The notes under the pieces are model-generated. The model saw nothing but the letters and a program-made list of their open reading frames with translations. It did not search any database and was not told the origin of the DNA. Source: CAMEON01 sp964427175 (GTDB taxonomy: Bacteria; Bacillota; Clostridia; Oscillospirales; CAG-272). From it: a DNA stretch of 14,282 bases. The stretch is from the NCBI GenBank assembly GCA_964427175.1, contig CAYRTP010000049.1:1-14282 (forward strand). Direction: 5' to 3'. Both the position numbers and the translations under genes were made by a program. This document shows positions 1-5,501 of the stretch, in pieces (position 1 is the first letter of the stretch; each line of letters starts with the position of its first letter).

Positions 1-8
1 AACAGTGA

Positions 9-449
9 TCAAAAACTGTTGGAGTTTTTATCTAATATGTAGTAATAAAAATCACTTGGTAAATTATACTGTGCTTTAGCAAATGTTTTAACGTATGCAA
101 ATCCCAGTTTTTCTGCAATATGTTGACTTCTTGAATCTTCCGCCTTACAAAACCAAGATAATGTATTGGTTGTGTGATCTAAAACCGCTTTTAATGCTTC
201 TGTAATATAACCTCTGTTTTGATATTGCGGAACAATCCTAACCCCCACATTACGTACATACTCTTTACCGTCAGCATCTTCGTTCAACCCTATAGTTCCT
301 ATAATCTCATTGTTTTCTTTTAAAACGACAGCGTAATTATTTTTTGCATTTATCAAATATCGAATTGTATCTTCATTATGAACTGAACAACCAATATCAT
401 CCTCGCACCAATCTCTCAAAATCAACCGTTCTGTTGATAAAGTTTTCAT
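9..449 (-). CDS. GNAT-family N-acetyltransferase (RimJ/RimL-like), shortened
   Basis: The 146-residue product should transfer an acetyl group from acetyl-CoA to an amine; the substrate cannot be read from the sequence. The N-terminus TERLILRDW is the usual opening of RimJ/RimL-type GNATs. VVLKENNEIIGTIGL (about 41-55) is strand 2-3, VGVRIVPQYQNRGYITEAL (68-86) covers strand 4 and the acetyl-CoA loop around QNRGY, and the AEKLGF segment (112-117) is the usual late helix. I chose the ATG at 449 because a GGAGG (462-466) lies 12 nt upstream and the protein then begins as the family does; the longer open frame to 518 would add residues unlike the family. Family members usually run 165-180 residues. 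Here about 20 seem to be missing between DD (17-18) and VHNEDT. The gene is clearly AT-rich among GC-rich neighbours, which suggests acquisition. The family call is firm; activity is uncertain. Confidence 0.85.
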   Translation of the reverse strand: MKTLSTERLILRDWCEDDIGCSVHNEDTIRYLINAKNNYAVVLKENNEIIGTIGLNEDADGKEYVRNVGVRIVPQYQNRGYITEALKAVLDHTTNTLSWFCKAEDSRSQHIAEKLGFAYVKTFAKAQYNLPSDFYYYILDKNSNSF

Positions 450-483
450 ACTATTATTGTTCCTCCGTTTTATCGCCAGTTTC

Positions 484-516
484 GCATTTGTTTTACAAAT
501 GCTTCGGGCAAAGCCC
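484..516. repeat. Two small hairpins in the leader of the acetyltransferase gene
   Basis: GCATTTG (484-490) pairs with CAAATGC (496-502) around a 5-nt loop. GGGC (506-509) pairs with GCCC (513-516) around AAA. They lie 35-67 bp upstream of the acetyltransferase start, in its untranslated leader. They could be a leftover of an intergenic repeat or a structured leader. No function is assigned. Confidence 0.5.
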
Positions 517-541
517 ATACCCCCTAAAGTTGCACATTCCC

Positions 542-684
542 AAAGGCTCCCTCCGGGAGGGAGCTCCCGACGAAGTCGGGTGAGGGAGAGTGCGTTACAA
601 TGAAGTTAGTACAAATCTAAAGTCACGCAGGCTCCTTCCGTCACGGTTGCGCCGTGCCACCTCCCTCTCGAAGGGAGGCTTTTC
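542..684. mobile_element. MITE-like 143-bp element with imperfect terminal inverted repeats
   Basis: The left end AAAGGCTCCCTCC (542-554) matches the reverse complement of the right end, AAAGCCTCCCTTC, at 11 of 13 positions. Each half is itself built of two hairpins. On the left they are 546-554 with 556-564 (9 bp) and CCCGAC with GTCGGG (566-571, 575-580). On the right they are CACGG with CCGTG (642-646, 652-656) and CCTCCCT with AGGGAGG (660-666, 672-678). There is no transposase and no clear target duplication. It fits a non-autonomous, structured intergenic repeat. It lies between the acetyltransferase gene and its likely promoter, so it would be transcribed in that leader. Confidence 0.6.
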
Positions 685-693
685 GTTAGTTTT

Positions 694-722
694 ATTATAA
701 CATAAATCGGCAGAGAAAACAA
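694..722 (-). promoter_or_regulatory. Possible extended -10 promoter for the acetyltransferase gene
   Basis: On the minus strand a perfect TATAAT (694-699) is preceded by TGT, an extended -10. A weak TTGTTT (717-722) lies 17 bp further upstream. I see no better promoter between here and the gene start at 449. Transcription would run leftward through the 542-684 element and give a leader of about 240 nt. A 10-bp-arm hairpin with one A-A mismatch (707-716, 725-734) overlaps the -35 area. Confidence 0.4.
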
Positions 723-804
723 CATCTCAGCCGAAATTTGTAAACATCCTTATGAGAACCAGCCTAATCGGTGTGGTTTTTCTCTTAGACAATTCTGAAC
801 CTGT

Positions 805-864
805 GAAGTTTTTGGGATTCCAAAACCCTTTTTTCAAAAAGGGTTTTGGCCGCCGGAGGCACGC
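805..864 (-). repeat. 3'-end cassette copy 1: constant flanks around a 30-nt palindrome, behind pdp
   Basis: The plus strand reads GAAGTTTTTGGGATT (805-819), then a 30-nt near-perfect palindrome (820-849, 14-bp arms, only the central TC unpaired), then CCGCCGGAGGCACGC (850-864). On the minus strand the cassette begins 7 nt after the pdp stop codon. No run of U follows the stem in the pdp direction, so it is not a textbook intrinsic terminator. The same flanks surround a different palindrome at 2340-2399. Confidence 0.75.
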
Positions 865-871
865 GCCCCTC

Positions 872-2173
872 TCACTCCACCACCCCCACGATCAAAGCCC
901 GCCCCGCAGGTGCCTCGCCCCCGATCTCGGTGGAGGCCATCAGCTTCTCCTCGGCGGCATCCAACAACTCCTCCCGCGAGGCGTACAACGTAGCGATGGG
1001 CTGACCCTTGGCCACCGCGTCCCCCGTTTTGGCGTGGAGCATGATCCCCGCCGTGGGGTCGATCACGTCCTCCTTGCGGTTGCGCCCCGCACCCAACAGC
1101 AGAGCGGCGGTGCCGTAGCCCTCGCAGTCCACTCGGACAATGAACCCGTCCGCGGGTGCCAAAACCACCCGACTGTAGGGCGCGGCAGGAAAACGCTCGG
1201 GCTGACGGATCCAGGTGGGATCCCCTCCCTGGGCCTCCACCATGTCGGCAAAGGTGCGGAGCGCCGTCCCGTCGCTTATGACACGGCGTACCGCCGCCTC
1301 GCACTTCGCCTCGGTGCCCCGATCCGAGATCACCAGCATATGGGTGGCCAACGCCACGCACAGCTCGGTAAAATCAGCGGGCCCCCGCCCGTTCAGAGTC
1401 TCAATGGCCTCGATCACCTCCAGGGAGTTGCCGATTGCCCGCCCCAGGGGACGGTCCATGTCGGTGATCAGCGCGCGGGTTCGCTTGCCTGCCCGCTTGC
1501 CGATGTCCACCATGGCCTCGGCCAAAGCGCGGCTGTCAGCCTCGGTCTTCATGAAGGCCCCGCTTCCCGTTTTCACGTCCAGCAGAATACAATCATCGTC
1601 GGCGGCCAGCTTCTTGCCCATGATGCTGGAGGCGATCAGAGGCAGACTGTCCACCGTGGCGGTCACGTCCCGCAGCGCGTACAGGAGCTTGTCCGCGGGA
1701 GCCAGGTCGGCACTCTGCCCCACGATGGCAATGCCCACTCGGTTGACGATGGCCTCAAACTCGGCGGTGGTCAGATCGGTGCGGAAGCCCTCAATGGCCT
1801 CTAACTTATCCACAGTGCCACCGGTATGACCTAACCCGCGCCCGCTCATCTTGGCCACCTTGACCCCCAGGGAAGCCACCACGGGAGCCACCACCAGGCT
1901 GGTCTTGTCACCCACTCCGCCCGTGGAGTGCTTGTCCACCCGCAGACCTTGGATGTTGTCAAAATGCAGGGTGTCCCCCGAGTCGCGGATGGCCATGGTC
2001 AAAGCCGCCGTCTCGGCGGCATCCATGCCGCGAAACCAAATGGCCATGCACAGGGCCGAAGCCTGGTAGTCGGGAATCTCCCCCGCCACGTACCCCGCAA
2101 TGAATCCGCGGATTTCCTCCTCGGTCAGCGGAAACCCGTCCCGCTTCTTCTTGATAATATCGTATGGGCGCAT
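872..2173 (-). CDS. pdp: Pyrimidine-nucleoside phosphorylase
   Basis: This cytosolic enzyme splits uridine, deoxyuridine or thymidine with phosphate, giving the free base and (deoxy)ribose-1-phosphate. At 433 residues it has the length of the Bacillus enzyme, and its key positions line up with it: the phosphate site KHSTGG (Lys81, Ser83), Lys108 and Thr120 around the family signature SGRGLGHTGGT, and the base-binding Arg168, Ser183 and Lys187 in YALRD and SSIMGKK. The N-terminal helical domain carries IPDYQASALCMAI, also typical. I chose the ATG at 2173 because GAAAGGAG (2179-2186) lies 5 nt upstream; an in-frame ATG at 2197 has no such site. It lies downstream of cdd on the same strand, 237 bp away. 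Cytidine deaminase makes the uridine that this enzyme cleaves. PyNP is preferred over strict thymidine phosphorylase (deoA) by overall likeness; the two are hard to separate without alignment. Confidence 0.95.
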   Translation of the reverse strand: MRPYDIIKKKRDGFPLTEEEIRGFIAGYVAGEIPDYQASALCMAIWFRGMDAAETAALTMAIRDSGDTLHFDNIQGLRVDKHSTGGVGDKTSLVVAPVVASLGVKVAKMSGRGLGHTGGTVDKLEAIEGFRTDLTTAEFEAIVNRVGIAIVGQSADLAPADKLLYALRDVTATVDSLPLIASSIMGKKLAADDDCILLDVKTGSGAFMKTEADSRALAEAMVDIGKRAGKRTRALITDMDRPLGRAIGNSLEVIEAIETLNGRGPADFTELCVALATHMLVISDRGTEAKCEAAVRRVISDGTALRTFADMVEAQGGDPTWIRQPERFPAAPYSRVVLAPADGFIVRVDCEGYGTAALLLGAGRNRKEDVIDPTAGIMLHAKTGDAVAKGQPIATLYASREELLDAAEEKLMASTEIGGEAPAGRALIVGVVE

Positions 2174-2410
2174 AGTCGCTCCTTTCTTTTGTTCCAATCA
2201 CAATACCCTTTTTCAAGTTTTGGGAGTTGCTATAATAAAAATCTTGAATACAGCCCCCCTATACCAATGGGGCAGGGGCCCCATGGTGATGCCCCCTACG
2301 GCTCTTGGTGTCCTCTTGCATCCTCATAAATCCTTTTTCAAAGTTTTTGGGATTCTTAAGGGCCTTTTGCAAAAGGCCCTTAAGCCGCCGGAGGCACGCT
2401 CTCTCCGCTC
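2174..2410 (-). other. cdd-pdp gap: cassette, leader hairpin, solo flank
   Basis: This 237-bp gap holds no gene. From the cdd end it contains the second palindrome cassette (2340-2399). Next is a GC-rich hairpin with ATGGGGC (2267-2273) pairing GCCCCAT (2278-2284), extended by ACC with GGT. Then comes a solo piece of the cassette's left flank (2208-2224). I see no convincing promoter, so pdp is probably reached by read-through from cdd. Confidence 0.6.
2340..2399 (-). repeat. 3'-end cassette copy 2: constant flanks around a perfect 30-nt palindrome, behind cdd
   Basis: The plus strand reads AAAGTTTTTGGGATT (2340-2354), a perfect 30-nt palindrome (2355-2384, arm CTTAAGGGCCTTTTG), then CCGCCGGAGGCACGC (2385-2399). 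The right flank is identical to copy 1 and the left flank differs at one base, but the palindrome sequence is unrelated while its length is the same. On the minus strand it begins 11 nt after the cdd stop codon. Confidence 0.75.
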
Positions 2411-2827
2411 CTATAGCTCTGCCCCTGTAAAGGAGAAGGGAAGCAGCTCCCCCAGGGTGTGGACCTGAATGTCCTCGGGGGTCCCCAGCAGAACCACCAG
2501 GTCGGGGGAGCAGAACTCGGCCAGGACCTGACGGCAGACCCCGCAGGGAGCGCAGAAGGGGGAGACCTCCCCGCGCCGACCGCCCACCACGGCGATGGCG
2601 GCAAACTCCCGCGCCCCCTCGCTGACCGCCTTGAAGACGGCGGTGCGCTCGGCGCAGTTGGTGGCGGAGAAGCCCGCGTTCTCCACGTTGCAACCCGTGA
2701 AAATGCGGCCGTCCGCCGTCAGAAGGGCCGCCCCTACACAGTAGCCCGAGTAGGGAGAATAGGAAAACTCCCGCGCGCGGGCGGCGGCCTCCATCAATGA
2801 CAAATGAGCAGCGTTTGCGTCCATCAT
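2411..2827 (-). CDS. cdd: Cytidine deaminase
   Basis: The enzyme deaminates cytidine and deoxycytidine to uridine and deoxyuridine in the cytosol. At 138 residues it matches the short, zinc-bearing, tetrameric Bacillus-type class. The zinc and catalytic motif is NCAERTA (Cys58 as ligand, Glu60 as proton shuttle), with PCGVCRQ (Cys95 and Cys98 as the other ligands). YSPYSGYCVGAAL (23-35) and GCNVENAGFSAT (45-56) form the substrate pocket as in the family. The start at 2827 has GGAGG (2835-2839) 7 nt upstream; the next codon is also ATG, so the start could be one residue later. It lies 56 bp downstream of the DUF4830-type gene and upstream of pdp on the same strand. Its product feeds directly into pdp. 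Confidence 0.96.
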   Translation of the reverse strand: MMDANAAHLSLMEAAARAREFSYSPYSGYCVGAALLTADGRIFTGCNVENAGFSATNCAERTAVFKAVSEGAREFAAIAVVGGRRGEVSPFCAPCGVCRQVLAEFCSPDLVVLLGTPEDIQVHTLGELLPFSFTGAEL

Positions 2828-2883
2828 GTTTCTACCTCCTTCTTGTTAATCTACGATTGAGATTTAAACAATATATAGAATTT

Positions 2884-3426
2884 CTATTCCTCGACAGGCC
2901 GTTCAAACCCGTGAATGAAGCCGTTCACGTCCGCCGAGCAGATGTCCCCGCCGATGACACGGTTGCGGTAGACCAGTACGTTGGCATAGACCGTACCCTC
3001 GTAGTCCTCTCCGTCGGAGTCCGTGTAGTTAGTCACGGTGAAGGTGTGGCGGGTCACCGTCTTCTTCTTGTACTTGGACAGGTCCAGCCCCTGGGACTTC
3101 TGCAGCTCGTTGTACCCCGCGAAGACCTTGTCGAACTCGGCGGGAATGGTGACCTCACGGGTCTCCACCGACCCCGCGTCCACCACCCAGCCGAACTGCC
3201 CCAGGAAGGCGGCGGCATCATCGGCCGACTTGACCTTGTCGTAGCGGTAGGTGACCGTAGGTCCCGACTCGGCCTCGGGCGCGTCCACGGCGACCCCGCC
3301 GGGGACCGCGGAGTCTCCCCCCGCATAGGCGGGAACAAAGGCGATCAGGGTGATCAACGCCGCCAGAGCGACGCAGATCACCGCGAAAAACTTGATACTG
3401 CTGGCTTTAAAAGAGTAAATAAACAT
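2884..3426 (-). CDS. DUF4830-type membrane-anchored or exported protein
   Basis: A 180-residue protein of unknown function. Residues 11-31 form a strong hydrophobic segment after a Lys-containing start, ending in VPAYAGG. It is either a single N-terminal membrane anchor or a signal peptide cut after AYA. A low-complexity Gly/Pro/Glu linker follows, then a soluble domain. The tail, with IPAEFDKVFAGYNELQKSQG, DLSKYKKKTVTRHTFTVTNY, VYANVLVYRNRVIGGDICS and NGFIHGF, has the pattern I associate with DUF4830 from Firmicutes; this is from memory, not a search. The start is set by GGAGG (3435-3439) 8 nt upstream and by the consensus promoter at 3524-3552. It leads the unit with cdd and pdp, but no role in nucleoside salvage can be inferred. 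Confidence 0.8.
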   Translation of the reverse strand: MFIYSFKASSIKFFAVICVALAALITLIAFVPAYAGGDSAVPGGVAVDAPEAESGPTVTYRYDKVKSADDAAAFLGQFGWVVDAGSVETREVTIPAEFDKVFAGYNELQKSQGLDLSKYKKKTVTRHTFTVTNYTDSDGEDYEGTVYANVLVYRNRVIGGDICSADVNGFIHGFERPVEE

Positions 3427-3472
3427 ACCCGTGACCTCCGTTGGATGGATAATTGGTATATCCTATGCGGAG

Positions 3473-3497
3473 CCCTGCGCGGATATGCGGGGCAGGG
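3473..3497 (-). promoter_or_regulatory. Leader hairpin of the DUF4830-type gene
   Basis: CCCTGC (3473-3478) pairs with GCAGGG (3492-3497). The hairpin lies in the roughly 90-nt leader between the promoter at 3524-3552 and the ribosome binding site at 3435-3439. It is not followed by a U run, so it is not a terminator. It could shape the leader or be incidental in GC-rich sequence. Confidence 0.35.
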
Positions 3498-3523
3498 AAG
3501 CGTCTCGCCCGCCCGTTACCTTC

Positions 3524-3552
3524 ATTATACGCTATTTCGGCTTGCTTGTCAA
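3524..3552 (-). promoter_or_regulatory. Consensus sigma-A promoter of the DUF4830-cdd-pdp unit
   Basis: On the minus strand TTGACA (3547-3552) and TATAAT (3524-3529) are separated by exactly 17 bp. All 12 hexamer bases match the consensus. The start of transcription should fall near 3517. It points away from the ABC-importer promoter at 3666-3694, making the gap a divergent promoter region. Confidence 0.85.
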
Positions 3553-3665
3553 GGGGAAATCCCCAAAAGACGGGATTTTGCATATTCGATTGGATAATTG
3601 TATAATTGTAACATACAACACAAAATCACCAAAAAATATGCCTTTTGTTTGGTTTATATTGACAG

Positions 3666-3694
3666 TTGCAAAAAAAAGGTTGATGTGATATAAT
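3666..3694 (+). promoter_or_regulatory. Promoter of the amino-acid ABC importer
   Basis: A perfect TATAAT (3689-3694) carries an upstream TGA, an extended -10. TTGCAA (3666-3671) lies 17 bp upstream as a 4-of-6 match to -35. A perfect TTGACA at 3659-3664 is 24 bp away, too far to serve this -10. Transcription should begin near 3701, on the edge of the palindromes at 3702-3725. Confidence 0.7.
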
Positions 3695-3701
3695 AGTACG
3701 G

Positions 3702-3725
3702 TGCATATTCATGCAAAATTATTCA
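3702..3725 (+). promoter_or_regulatory. Two overlapping ARG-box-like palindromes (possible ArgR operator)
   Basis: TGCATATTCATGCA (3702-3715) and TGCAAAATTATTCA (3712-3725) each match the general ARG-box pattern TGNATWWWWATNCA at 13 of 14 positions. They share four bases and their centres are 10 bp apart. They lie from the predicted transcription start to just before the ribosome binding site. An ArgR-type repressor here would fit an arginine or other basic amino-acid importer. The tract is AT-rich, so a chance match is possible. Confidence 0.4.
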
Positions 3726-3744
3726 TTAAAAGGAGACAATAATC

Positions 3745-4593
3745 GTGAAAAAGCTGATTGCGGTTGCTATGGCACTGTGTATGCTTGTCGGTGCCGTTTG
3801 CCTGCTGGGTTCCTGCGACAAGGCTGATGAGAATACCCTGGTCATGGCTACCAACGCCGCATTCCCTCCCTATGAGTACAAGGATGGCGACAAGATCATC
3901 GGTATCGATGCCGAGATCGCTGAGGCCATTGCCACCAAGCTGGGAATGACGCTGGAGATCGTCGACGTGGACTTCGGCGCGGTTCTGACCGGTGTAGCCG
4001 AGGGCAAGTACGACATGGGTATGGCGGGGATCACCGTCACCGACGAGCGTAAGGAGACTATGGACTTCTCCAACTGCTACGCTACCGGTATCCAGGTCAT
4101 CATCGTCAATGACGGTTCCACCATCACCTCCCTGGATGACCTGTGGAACTTCGATGCCGAGGGTAACCCCGTATCCCTGAAGAACCCCGACATCAAGATC
4201 GGTGTTCAGCAGGATACCACCGGTGACATCTACTCCTCCGATGCCATTGCCAAGTGGGGCTTCAACGACCTCAACGCCGACGGCTCCATCAAGACTGACC
4301 GCGTTGTCCGTTACAAGACCGGTGCCGAGGCGGTTTCCGCTCTGAAGACCGGTAAGGTGGATTGCGTTATCATCGACAACGAGCCCGCCAAGTCCTTCGT
4401 GGCTGCCAACGAGGGTATCCACATCCTGGGCGGCGACAACCAGTACGCCGTTGAGGACTACGCCATCTGCGTAGACAAGGGCAACTCCGAGTTGCTCGAC
4501 AAGATCAACAAGGCTCTGGACGAGCTGAAGGCCGACGGTACCATCGACGGTATCATCAACAAGTACATCCCCAAGGACGGCGGCGCACAGTAA
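3745..4593 (+). CDS. Amino-acid ABC importer, substrate-binding lipoprotein
   Basis: The extracytoplasmic receptor captures a polar amino acid and delivers it to the permease encoded next. The 282-residue precursor starts with a Lys-rich signal peptide and the lipobox LGSC, with Cys24 as the lipidated residue. After cleavage it is a family 3 solute-binding protein (PF00497 type): ATNAAFPPYEY (36-46), IGIDAEIAEAIA, then MAGITVTDERKETMDFS, whose Arg normally binds the ligand carboxylate. Later it has KIGVQQDTTGD and DCVIIDNEPA. The start codon is GTG, fixed by AAAAGGAGA (3728-3736) and by the signal peptide that follows. A hairpin at 4642-4671 sits after the stop, probably limiting permease and ATPase expression. 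Ligand type is not certain; arginine, cystine or glutamine are candidates, and the ARG-box-like sites upstream favour a basic amino acid. Confidence 0.93.
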   Translation: MKKLIAVAMALCMLVGAVCLLGSCDKADENTLVMATNAAFPPYEYKDGDKIIGIDAEIAEAIATKLGMTLEIVDVDFGAVLTGVAEGKYDMGMAGITVTDERKETMDFSNCYATGIQVIIVNDGSTITSLDDLWNFDAEGNPVSLKNPDIKIGVQQDTTGDIYSSDAIAKWGFNDLNADGSIKTDRVVRYKTGAEAVSALKTGKVDCVIIDNEPAKSFVAANEGIHILGGDNQYAVEDYAICVDKGNSELLDKINKALDELKADGTIDGIINKYIPKDGGAQ

Positions 4594-4641
4594 CGCCGTT
4601 TCCTGGGAATCACAGAAAGTCTGCAGGAATCTGTTGACCGA

Positions 4642-4671
4642 GAGGAGAGGGACTCTGATTTCCCTCTCCTC
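4642..4671 (+). terminator. Attenuator-like hairpin between lipoprotein and permease genes
   Basis: An 11-bp perfect stem, GAGGAGAGGGA (4642-4652) with TCCCTCTCCTC (4661-4671), closes an 8-nt loop and is followed by CATCTGTTTTC, a poor U tract. It lies in a 164-bp gap. A partial terminator or 3' stabiliser here would let the lipoprotein be made in excess over the membrane parts. A second, smaller hairpin, CGGCC with GGCCG, follows near 4701-4714. Confidence 0.6.
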
Positions 4672-4757
4672 CATCTGTTTTCATTCCGCGTTCCGCGTCG
4701 GCCAAACGGCCGCGCTCTGCGCTTTGCCTACCCGGAATATGAAAGGGGAAATGATTT

Positions 4758-5501
4758 TTGGAAAGCTTTAAGGAATGGTTTGCCGACCTCTCGGCGGACT
4801 TCCAACTGAACTTTATCGACGGTGCCCGCTGGAAGTGGCTGGCGCAGGGTCTGCGTAATACCTTGCTCATCACCCTGTTCGCTCTGCTCATCGGCGTGGC
4901 GCTGGGTATCGTAGTGGCGGCCATCCGCTCCTCCTACGATAAGAACCGCGAGGCCATGTCCATGCACAAGGGCTTCGGCTACTACGTCTTTACCTTCTTT
5001 AACGGCATCTGTAAGCTCTACCTGACCGTGATCCGCGGCACGCCCGTGATGGTGCAGCTGCTCATCATGTACTTCATCATCTTCGCCTCCTCCCGTAACG
5101 ACATCCTCATCGCCACCATCGCCTTCGGTATCAACTCGGGTGCTTACGTAGCCGAGATCCTGCGCGGCGGTATCATGTCCATCGACAACGGCCAGTTCGA
5201 GGCGGGACGCTCCCTGGGCTTCAACTACGTCCAGACCATGATCTACATCATCATTCCCCAGGTGTTCAAGAGCGTGCTTCCCACCCTGTGTAATGAGTTC
5301 ATCGTGCTCCTCAAGGAGACCTCCATCGCCGGCTACGTGGGTGTTATGGACCTGACCAAGGCGGGCGACCTCATCCGAGGCCGCACCTTCTCGGCCTTCA
5401 TGCCCCTCATCGCCGTGGCACTGATCTACCTGGTGCTGGTGATGGCGCTGACCGCCCTGGTCGGAGTTCTGGAAAGGAGACTGCGTAAGAATGAGCGCTA
5501 A
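4758..5501 (+). CDS. Amino-acid ABC importer, permease
   Basis: This is the membrane channel of the polar amino-acid uptake system (HisM/GlnP type), 247 residues. After a soluble N-terminus, hydrophobic segments lie at about 33-56, 74-92, 98-113, 117-135 and 214-237. The EAA loop that docks on the ATPase is EAGRSLGFNYVQT at 148-160, ending in IIIPQ. Positive charges at the end (ERRLRKNER) mark the cytoplasmic side. The start is TTG at 4758, with AAAGGGG (4742-4748) 9 nt upstream; the ATG at 4751 is in another frame and meets a stop after six codons. The gene's end overlaps the ATPase start by 11 bp, so the two are translationally coupled. It is separated from the lipoprotein gene by the hairpin at 4642-4671. 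Confidence 0.93.
   Translation: MESFKEWFADLSADFQLNFIDGARWKWLAQGLRNTLLITLFALLIGVALGIVVAAIRSSYDKNREAMSMHKGFGYYVFTFFNGICKLYLTVIRGTPVMVQLLIMYFIIFASSRNDILIATIAFGINSGAYVAEILRGGIMSIDNGQFEAGRSLGFNYVQTMIYIIIPQVFKSVLPTLCNEFIVLLKETSIAGYVGVMDLTKAGDLIRGRTFSAFMPLIAVALIYLVLVMALTALVGVLERRLRKNER

Noticed and set aside
1..20. AACAGT/ACTGTT inverted repeat at the window edge as a terminator of the acetyltransferase gene
   Set aside because: Only 6 bp, it contains the stop codon in its loop, and the flank is cut off by the window, so a U tract cannot be seen.
752..1804. A 350-residue plus-strand open frame opposite pdp
   Set aside because: Pro/Gly/His/Arg-rich antisense translation of a clear phosphorylase gene; no ribosome binding site.
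2174..2197. Upstream ATG for pdp at 2197
   Set aside because: The ATG at 2173 has a well-placed GAAAGGAG and gives the exact Bacillus-type length and residue numbering.
3659..3664. Perfect TTGACA as -35 of the importer promoter
   Set aside because: It is 24 bp from the TATAAT at 3689; TTGCAA at 3666 gives 17 bp and the -10 is extended.
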